A stretch of 8,818 bases of DNA, taken from assembly GCA_023131705.1 (NCBI GenBank), contig JAGLZG010000250.1, positions 1 to 8,818 on the forward strand, written 5' to 3'. The first letter of the stretch is position 1. The number at the start of each line of letters is the position of its first letter. The translations under genes and the position numbers were made by a program. Shown here piece after piece: positions 1 to 8,700 of the stretch. Source of the DNA: Nanobdellota archaeon (GTDB lineage Archaea > Nanobdellota > Nanobdellia > Woesearchaeales > B3-WOES). The notes under the pieces are model-generated. The model was not told the DNA's origin. It ran no database searches and was given only the letters and a program-made list of their open reading frames with translations.

Positions 1-2751
1 ACTACTGTAAGAAACTCCTATTCTCAATCTTCCAACTCTTGTATTTCCCCTTTCTCGTTTACCGTATAAATGAGTATTTATAAAAGACTCTATTAAGATT
101 ACAATTTTATTTTTCTCACTTATGTCTTCTGCTTTTACAGCATTTCTAACTAGGTTTAAGAAGAAATTTAATTTTGTCTCAACTTCTTTTTTAGACTTAA
201 AAAGTTGAACTACTGCTAATTGAGAAACAATAGAGTCAATCATATCATTGTCTTGAGACTTATATATGTCCTCTCTTATGGAGTTTTCTATATATTGCTT
301 CAAGGTTGTGTCCCTTGTTACAGGGGTTAGCCTAATATTATCTTTTAAAACAGCCTTTACAGAGTCAGGGATAGGTTCTCCTGGTTTTATAATATAATTA
401 AGGGGTATTTTCATAGCCTTAAATCTACTATATAAGGGTCTTGCCACCTCTCTTACTGCTTCATCTATACTTTTAATAGTACCTTTTAGTTCTGCAGAAC
501 CTGCTGAAGTAGCATTAAGACCAATAGCTTTTATAGTAGCATCTAAAACCCTAACTGCTTTTTGCCAACCTTTGACAAAGTGTGAAGCATTAGAAGCTAG
601 CTCCAGACTGTGAGTCTTGGAAACATCTATCATTGAATCAATATGTCCCACTCTTCCTCTAGCCCCTTTTCTATTCTCATTTACAAACTTTAGGGCTTCC
701 GAGAACAATTCCCATGTTCTATAAATAGTGTCATTACTCTCTATTTGAGATACAAAATCTTGGTCAAATGCAGAATCTTTTGTAGGTAAAAAAGAGACAT
801 AGTTTAGTGTATGTTGATGATACTCTGTTGCTTGATTTACTGTTTGTGGGACTAAGGTATTGTTGTTTGTTTGGTAGGTCTCTTGAAAAGACAAAGGTGA
901 ATTTAAAAAGTAAAAGTTTTGAATTTGGTCTAGGGCACTTTGTGGTAACTCTGTTATGTTGTTTACTTTATTATAATCTAAATAGTAAGCCAATTGGCTA
1001 TCAAGTTCAAGTTCAAAATTATAAAATTTTTCTTTCTGCTCCTCTACTATTTTATCATACTCTGCTTCAGCAGATTCTCTTCTTCCACCAACCATGAGAG
1101 TATCAATAATAGTCTTTTTATACTCTCCAGTCTCTTCTGTTGTAAAGGAAGAAAGTAATTCATTATTAGTTATACCCAATATGCTCTCTATTCTTAATAT
1201 TGAATTTACTATTTCTGGGTCACTTGCAAACTCCTCTATCCTAGTGGCATCAATAAAAGTAACCTTTTCTCTCTCCAACTTGTCAAAGAGACCTTTCCTT
1301 TTATTATCTATGGCTAATCTGTCAGTTTCATTCTTGTTGTCTTTAAAAGTGTCATTTCTAATTTCTGATAAAACCCTTTTAGTCCCAGTTAATATTGCTT
1401 CCCAAGAGGAAGAGTATTTACTAACAAGCCTAGAGTTTCCATTTTCAGTCACCCTTTTAAAAATACTATAGTCATACTTAGTCATAATAGGACCAAGCAT
1501 GTTCCACATACTTTTTAATGGGGGGAGTAGTTTTTCTTTTTCTAACTTTGGTTTTAACCTTAATAGTTCATCTTGTATTGCAATAGTTTCCTTTACTGCA
1601 AAAGCATCATCAGTAATCTTTCTAACTAATATTTGAACTGTGGGAGCTGTTTTCCCATCCCCATCTACAGGAAGAAATTGAAAACTTGCATCAAAGTGAG
1701 AAGAAATAGACCCCAAGTCTTTACCTTCTGCACTCGCCAACATGTCTCTTAGTTCCTTAATTTGAGCCTCTTCATCCAAAGAAGGTTCTCCTTCCTCTTT
1801 CTCTCTTGCCTCATATAACATTTTAGCACTTTGTCTCTCTGTCTCAATTTTAAGATTATCTGAAACATCATTAAAATGTATTTTCAACTTCTCAAACATC
1901 TCTTTGAACCCTTCTGGCATTTTTTTAAACTCCTTTTCTAAAAAAGAGCCTTTCTCTGATAAGGTTTTTGTAACACCATTTTGTATGTTTTCTATATACT
2001 TTCCTGCAAGAGCTAAATTCTCAATAGTGGGGTTTTTTAGAATTTCATTTATTGTATTAAGGTCATTGTGGAAATATCTCATAACATTGCCCAGGATAGT
2101 CTCCCCTTCTTGTAATAAAGAGACATCCTTAGCCAATAATTTTTCTATGTTACTAATGTCTTTTTTATCTTTTATTCCCCTCTCTCTTAGATAATGGATT
2201 TGTCTCCTGTCTGCCTCTGTCTTGTTACTCATGTTAGATAGTACCTTTCTTCTGTGTGTCAAGTACTTTAATACTTTTATTTTTTCATCTAAAAATGCAC
2301 CAAAATTATATCCATCAGGCATGTCAGTAACATTACTAGAATGTACACTAAGCATCTCATCAAATTTATACCTATCATGGTATTGCAAACCTTCTCTTTT
2401 TGCATCTTCTTTCTGAATTTCCATAGCTTGCTTTACTTCAGCAACTTTGTCATTAATAAGAGTAAACTTATCTACAATAGCCTCTTTTATATCAATTTCT
2501 ATGGCAACTCCATTGTTATACCCATTATCAATAATGGCACTTCTTCCGTATTTTCCTGCATTAAATTCTTTATTTATTGCTGTAGCCCTTTCTTTTGCTA
2601 AGTTATAAGCATCTTTGATAGTATTTATACCTCCTTTTGGGTTTATAGGGTAAAATACTTTGCCTTCTTTTTGAATGTGTTTAACTCCTTCTGTTGCAAT
2701 TTCAGATGCCAACTTAAACATTCTTTCTTCTATTACTGGTCTACAACTCAT
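1..2751 (-). CDS. Giant helical phage protein of unknown function, probable virion/cargo protein (3' end outside the window)
   Basis: From the ATG at 2751 the frame stays open for 917 codons to the left edge, so the protein is larger than 917 residues and its C-terminus is not seen. I recognise no enzymatic domain. The N-terminus begins MSCRPVIEERMFKLASEI, followed by a Gly/Pro-containing segment (KVFYPINPKGG, 31-41). Most of the rest is polar and helical, strongly Glu/Lys-rich at about 90-130, 190-350 and 385-410, with Asp-rich turns such as PVDGDGKTAP (361-370). A Tyr/Asn/Gln-rich region lies at about 576-660, and a basic patch KRERGNTRVGRLR falls at 898-910. There is no signal peptide or clear membrane segment. 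It directly follows the polymerase gene with a four-base overlap and lacks its own strong ribosome-binding site, so it is co-expressed. Crassviruses often carry several giant proteins beside the polymerase, thought to be capsid cargo or polymerase partners; this assignment rests on position and size only. Confidence 0.9.
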   Translation of the reverse strand, partial: MSCRPVIEERMFKLASEIATEGVKHIQKEGKVFYPINPKGGINTIKDAYNLAKERATAINKEFNAGKYGRSAIIDNGYNNGVAIEIDIKEAIVDKFTLINDKVAEVKQAMEIQKEDAKREGLQYHDRYKFDEMLSVHSSNVTDMPDGYNFGAFLDEKIKVLKYLTHRRKVLSNMSNKTEADRRQIHYLRERGIKDKKDISNIEKLLAKDVSLLQEGETILGNVMRYFHNDLNTINEILKNPTIENLALAGKYIENIQNGVTKTLSEKGSFLEKEFKKMPEGFKEMFEKLKIHFNDVSDNLKIETERQSAKMLYEAREKEEGEPSLDEEAQIKELRDMLASAEGKDLGSISSHFDASFQFLPVDGDGKTAPTVQILVRKITDDAFAVKETIAIQDELLRLKPKLEKEKLLPPLKSMWNMLGPIMTKYDYSIFKRVTENGNSRLVSKYSSSWEAILTGTKRVLSEIRNDTFKDNKNETDRLAIDNKRKGLFDKLEREKVTFIDATRIEEFASDPEIVNSILRIESILGITNNELLSSFTTEETGEYKKTIIDTLMVGGRRESAEAEYDKIVEEQKEKFYNFELELDSQLAYYLDYNKVNNITELPQSALDQIQNFYFLNSPLSFQETYQTNNNTLVPQTVNQATEYHQHTLNYVSFLPTKDSAFDQDFVSQIESNDTIYRTWELFSEALKFVNENRKGARGRVGHIDSMIDVSKTHSLELASNASHFVKGWQKAVRVLDATIKAIGLNATSAGSAELKGTIKSIDEAVREVARPLYSRFKAMKIPLNYIIKPGEPIPDSVKAVLKDNIRLTPVTRDTTLKQYIENSIREDIYKSQDNDMIDSIVSQLAVVQLFKSKKEVETKLNFFLNLVRNAVKAEDISEKNKIVILIESFINTHLYGKRERGNTRVGRLRIGVSYSS
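2748..2751 (-). promoter_or_regulatory. ATGA stop/start overlap coupling the two giant genes
   Basis: On the minus strand the ATG of the downstream gene (2751-2749) and the TGA of the polymerase gene (2750-2748) share two bases. The roughly 20 bases before the ATG contain no purine-rich AGGAGG-like site. Downstream translation therefore probably depends on ribosomes finishing the polymerase gene, although weak Shine-Dalgarno sites are also common in phages of Bacteroidota. Confidence 0.8.
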
Positions 2752-5700
2752 CTTTTACAAGGTTTAATATTGTTTGATAACATAATTTGGTCAACCCTAC
2801 TCTCAGTGTACTCTATAGTAGCAGGGGGCATTAGGTCTGTTGATTCAGAAGTAGGAGTATCATTTTCAGGATTACCTAGTTCTGTTTCCCCTATGTCAGG
2901 GGGAGTATCTAAAAATGGGTCACTTAACATAGTTTGATATACTGCCCAGTCTGTGTCAGCTTTACTAGAACTCAAATCTAGTTTTTTATAATCTTGATTA
3001 GCTCTTTTTTCTAGGAATTGTAAATTCATTTTTACAATTTCTGAGGCTAAATTGTTGTCCACTCCTGCAATTAAATTAAAGAGTCTTTGCATAACTTTCT
3101 CAAACTTTTTAGAGATAGTCAAAGAAGTCCCCTTATATTTTATTTTAGAAGTCTCCCCCAAAAATATGTCATTATTAGATAAACTTACTGCTAAATACTC
3201 TTTAATATTTATAGTTGGGTAAAACAGTGATGTTTCTCTTGGACTAAAGGTAATAGTTTTATCCCCTGCCACATATTTGTTATACCTGTCCTCAAAAACA
3301 TCAAACTCCTTTTTGTATTTACTTCTTATCTCTTTTCTTGTTTCTTCAAAAACCTCATTTAATTCTCTAACTTCTTCTGGTAAGTTCTCATCTTTTATAA
3401 TTTGCCCATTAATGTCTAAGTAAGGTGTTAAAAAGTCAACAGTAACAGAGTGTACAAACTCATGTACAAAAGTCTGTGCCTTGTCCTCTTTTTCACTATT
3501 TATTTTAATAACTTTGCCTCCATAAGCCCCTTGTGGAGTCATAGTATTATCCACTTCAACCTGAGTCTCCATTGCCTTGTCTCCGAATAACCTTAACAAA
3601 GTATTGGCAACCTCTGACATAGCAGGATTAATTGCTTGACTGTCATTTTCTACTTTCTTTAAAAGGTCTGTAACACTGTCTCCTGTCTTCACAACAAAAG
3701 GAGTTTTTTCTACTGGCTTTTCTACCACTTGTCCTTGCACAGAAACAGTAGCCTCTGGAGAATCCCCCTCCATTACAGATTCTACTTTATCAACACCTTG
3801 AATGTATTCACTCATTCCAAATGTACCTACTACCTCTAACTCTGTGTAAGTAGATGTCCCTACAACATTTTGAAAAAGTTGCCATTTGTTTCTCTTCCCC
3901 TTTTTCTTTGTACTAACAGGTATAGAAACAAACTCTGGTACTTCTATTCTGTCAGGGTCTGTTAAAGCAAGACCTCCACCTTCTTTTACATACTCTTTTT
4001 TCTCAAGCCTTCTTCCAAATCTTGGATTATTTTGAAAAAATTGAGTAATAAAACCTTCAAGTTTCCCATTCATTGACCAACTTGACACACTAGGATTATA
4101 TTGTTGTAGTAATCTAGTAATAGAAGCCTCTACCACTTTCCCATTACTATTTGTCACAGGAACACTTACCTGGTCATAGTATTCAATTGGAATATATTTG
4201 TGAAACTCTATTGCTTGACTAATTATACCTCCTGAAAGATAAGAGTATTCAACTAAAGCTTGAGCTAACATCCTAGTTGTAAAAGGTTTCCCATTAAGGT
4301 CAGGCAACTGCCCTTCACTACTAAGTAGTTCTTTCATAGCAATATGGTAGTCCTCTTCTAAAGTATCCCCTCTATTATTATTGTCAAATTTAATCAAACT
4401 AGGCTCTCCATTTATACCCTTAGTATAAGCCATGCTAGACAGTAGTGGGTTATTTTTAATTAAAATAACACCTTCTGTTTCCTCTTTACTTGAGAGTATT
4501 CCATTTATATAAGTACTTAAAGAAGTGTTATCTTCCTTGTCCATAAATAAAGTATCTCTTTCCTGTTTTGTGTCCCCCTGATAAACACCATTTTTATTAG
4601 AGGAAGTAAGGAACTTCTTAGCCTCTTGGAAAATAAATTCTTGGTCTGCAACCTTAACCTTACCAGTATTAATAGAATCTGTTATTCTCTTTACTTTAGT
4701 GGTGATATAGTGGTTATAATATGGGTAATAATCAAAGAATGCATTTCTTGCCAAAGAAAGGGCTGTTCCAACCATAACACCTTGATTAGTAGTTGGCTCA
4801 AAGTAATCTCCTTCCCCTAAATATAGACCTCTTCCTTCTCTGTTGTGAGTCCCTAATAACCTTGTTGCACCAGAAAAGTTTTTATTTACGTCAGACTCTC
4901 CTTTTATAAATAACCTAAACTTCTCTATTTTATCTTTTGCCTCCCACATAGACTTCCCTAAATTAGATAAATCTACTATCTCATTTAAGTCTTTGTAATT
5001 TGCAGCATCTTCCATTAATCCTGTATAAAGAGTAAGGACTTGTTTCTGAAAATCTGTACTTATACTTTCTGATAATGCTTCTTTTAAATTCTCCCCTGTT
5101 AAATCAGAGTTTTCTACTTTTATACCAGGTACATACCCCATTAAAAGTTTTCCTTTTATTTTTTCTTCTGCATTTTTAGTAAACTCCCCTATATTTGAGT
5201 TACTGTTTTTTAACCTTTTAAAGAACTCTTTAATAATAGGTTGGGAATGTAATAAGTAAGGTATAGAGTGTTCAATATAATATACAACCTCCCCATTAAT
5301 GATTTTCTGGTCATTAAAAGGATTATTTTCCCCGCCATTTTCAAGATACTCTTTTTCATCTTTGTATTGAGTTACTTCTAGGTCTAGTCCTAATGCTGCT
5401 AATAAACTATCTACAGCAATATTTTTAGTATGAGTAATTCCTACTCTACCAAGTACTTGTGCCTTTTCATTGTCTGTACCTGTATTAACTCTCTCATCTA
5501 AAGATTCTGAAATATCTCTACTTAATTCTTGCTCTATAGGGTTTACTGCTTTTCCCTTTATTATCCTAGTGATATTTTTTGTTCTCCCAAACTGTCCATC
5601 ACTTTTTAAATTTCCAATAGTTATTATTCTTCTGCCACCTTCTTGAGTTGTAAGGAACATTTTTTTCTCCATTTGTTGTGCTAAAGAGTTAAATGTAACA

Positions 5701-8700
5701 GCTTTTGCATAAATAGCAATAGAACTTGAGCCAGTAGAACCAGAAATCATCTTATTCATTTGGTAAGTTGGAGACAATAAATTTACAGAAGATTGTTCAA
5801 AAGAAGAAAGCTTACTAATACCTTCTGCTTGTTTCTCTGCAACTTCCATGGACAATACTTTGTTAATTTTCTTTTGTATCTCTGGTAAGTCACTCTTATA
5901 GACTTCATTATGTATCTCAATAAACCTATTCTGAAGTATCTTTAATCTTAGCTGTTGTGGTAAAGACTCTACTCTGTCTTTCAGTTTGTTTAATTTTTTC
6001 TCAAGACTAACTTCTTCCTCAAGAAAAACTCCACCAAGTAGTATATCAAGTTCATTTATAGCAGAGTTTATTCTATTACTGCTGCCTGAGGTTCTTTTAA
6101 GAGTCTCATATTCTTCTTTTACTTTCTTGTATCTATTTTCTGCTTCTGCAATGATATTTGCTACATCTTCTTCTCTTAGTCTAGTTATTTTACCTTCCTT
6201 ATTTTTAATATGGTGATATTGATATGCAGTTAATTTATCTACATCAAAATCTTGACCCATTTGAGCCACAAAATTACTTGGAGTAATCATTAAATCTCCT
6301 AGTATAGCAGGAATGAACCCTACTATTTTAATAGTAGAACCTGAACCATGTGAAGAAGTTGGTGTTCTGAATGTAAAATTATCAAATAATTCAGGGTCTA
6401 TAACTTCTTCGTTTAAGATAAAACTTCCATCTTCTCCCTTAATTAAATAAGTGTGCTTCCCTTCCCTTATTTCAAATAGGTCAACTATCTTACCATCAAT
6501 TTTCACTTTAGAGGGAGCAAGAACTTCAGTTCCTCGTAACTCTCCTCCTTTGTAGTCCCCTAAATATACTACCTTAGAGGTATTGATTTTTAATTTGTTT
6601 AATTCTTGATTATATTTATCATTAACCCATTTTTCAGCTTGTGAAAAAGAATACCCTGTTTCTTTAGTTTCACTATTAAAGGTGCTTAAATCAGATAAAT
6701 AATGGTCTGTACCATCTTTATCTGTATATACAGCTTCTACATCTGTGCTTCCTTTTTTGTTTACCCTTTCACTATATAAATAACTAATAGCTTCTTCTTT
6801 TCTGTTTTTAATTCCTGTTGTATCATTAAAATCTTCTTGAGTTTGTAGAGTAATACCATTGTTAGAGCCTACTACAAAAGCATTTCCTGGTAGTTTCTGC
6901 TTAAATATTTTATTGTTAATAATGGCATTAAGCATTGCCTCTATCTTATTACTATTTCCTGATAGCCATAATTCTTGCTTAAAGTGATAGATTTTATCCT
7001 TTCCATTTCCTGTAGAAACTAATCCAAAAGATTTAATATCATTTTCAGAAAAATCTCTCTCTTGTGCTTCTGCCAATAAAAACTTTTGAAGCCTCTTCAT
7101 AGACTCTTCTTTGTCTATAGGAGTGTAATCCTCATTTAACCCCAACTCTTTGATAATCTCTCCTCTTTGGATGCCAATCATTTCACTGAAAACCTCAAAG
7201 AACTCTTCCTGTAATTTCCTACCATTGAAGTCTTTGACATTTATGTCAGAGATACCATCTCCAAAGAGCAACTTAAAGATTTGAGTACCCATAGATACTT
7301 TATCTGTACCAATTTTATCAGACTTATAAGGAACTTCTTGTTGTATTTTAAAATCTCTTCTGTTTAATAAAAGACTATGTAAAGGAGAACTTCCTTTGTT
7401 GTTGTCATTTACTATATCTAATCTCTCTAGGTCATCAGGCTTCAAGGGGTCAATACTTACTCCACCTTCATTACTACCTTTAAGTGAGCCTACTTTATTA
7501 GCAGATTGGTAAGATGCTCTAACACCTTTACCCATTTTACCCTCTATCTCTTCCATTTTATTCATAAGACCAAACAAAGGAGAGCTTTCTCCTACAAGTC
7601 CTGGAATTAATGGGAAAGAAGAAGATTTAATATACACAACTCTCCTAATAGTTGGAGTACCTTCATTGTCTCTTTCTATTACTTCTCCTGCAGCCACAGG
7701 CTTCATTGGACTCAATACTACTCCTAGTTCCTCTTTAGACAGAGGTTTCTTTTGCACATAGACTTGTTCAATAATTTGGTCTGCTTTCTCCTTTGATATT
7801 TTATCATACCCTTGTAAAACTCTTAAATGCTCCCTTAGAGTTGTGTACTCTTGTGCATCAGTGTTCTCAATATCAAAGAATCCTTTTACAGCTTTAAATC
7901 TTAATTGTAATTGTTTGATTTCTGCCTCACTAGCCTTGTTGTTTCTATATTCATCTAAGATAGTTTGGTAAGTCTTCCCACCACTCATGCTAACTTCTTT
8001 CAGTGCAGATTTACCATAATGCCATCCTATAATTTCCTCTATATTAGGGGCTACTATAGAATTGTCTTCAAGTGCAATTTGGATATATTGTTCATCTTGT
8101 GACTCTGCTAACACTACACCAGGTGCAATCATGAGAGCCATTCTCTTGCCCATATTAATTCCTAAATCTATAGAAATTTGTTTCTGTGTTGCAGGGTCTG
8201 AAGATAAAGGGTCTAGTTTAGAGTTAAAGTATAATGCAGAATCTCCTGTAATAGTCTGCATCATATTCATATTATGGATATTAGAGTTTATTACATAATC
8301 TAATACTGCTGCTTTACTGTCTTGTTCCTCTGCATAATTCTCCCTAGAAATATAGGTTTTATTGTTAAAAATATTTGTCTTGTTCTTGTTATTTGTATTA
8401 AATTCGGATTCTTCTGAGAGAATATCAAGAGCCTCTTTTTTCATTTGTGCCTCTACTTCAAACAAAATGTCTGAAAAGAAACTATTTTTAAAGTCTTGTT
8501 CCAATGTGGCATTGCCCACCTCTTGTTTTAAAAACTCTTTTACAGAAACACCCTCTTTGTTTTTAAGAGTATTAATAATAGGGAAGACATTAAACCTGCC
8601 TGCTCCTTTGTCATAATTTTTTATGTTGTTTTCAACAGGATTCATTATTCTACTTAGTTCTGGTAAAACTAACCTTTTATACAAGAGTTCTTTTAATTCC

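Noticed and set aside
807..1471. Plus-strand open frames of 96 and 125 codons
   Set aside because: They lie opposite the 917-codon minus-strand gene, and their Leu/Ser/Phe-rich translations are what the complement of a purine-rich coding strand gives.
1501..1560. Poly-T and poly-G runs (for example near 1520-1545) as a terminator
   Set aside because: They fall inside the open coding frame, have no stable hairpin, and reflect Lys/Glu and Pro codons on the minus strand.
1640..1671. DGDGKTAP in the downstream giant protein (363-370) as a P-loop or calcium loop
   Set aside because: The spacing fits neither GxxxxGKT nor a full EF-hand loop; it looks like a surface turn.
1904..2937. Plus-strand open frames of 64 to 96 codons around the gene junction
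   Set aside because: They are antisense to the two large genes, overlap one another in different frames, and show no recognisable domain.
7950..8010. SGGKT in the polymerase protein (278-282) as a P-loop
   Set aside because: The required first Gly of GxxxxGK(S/T) is Val275, and no Walker B partner is evident.
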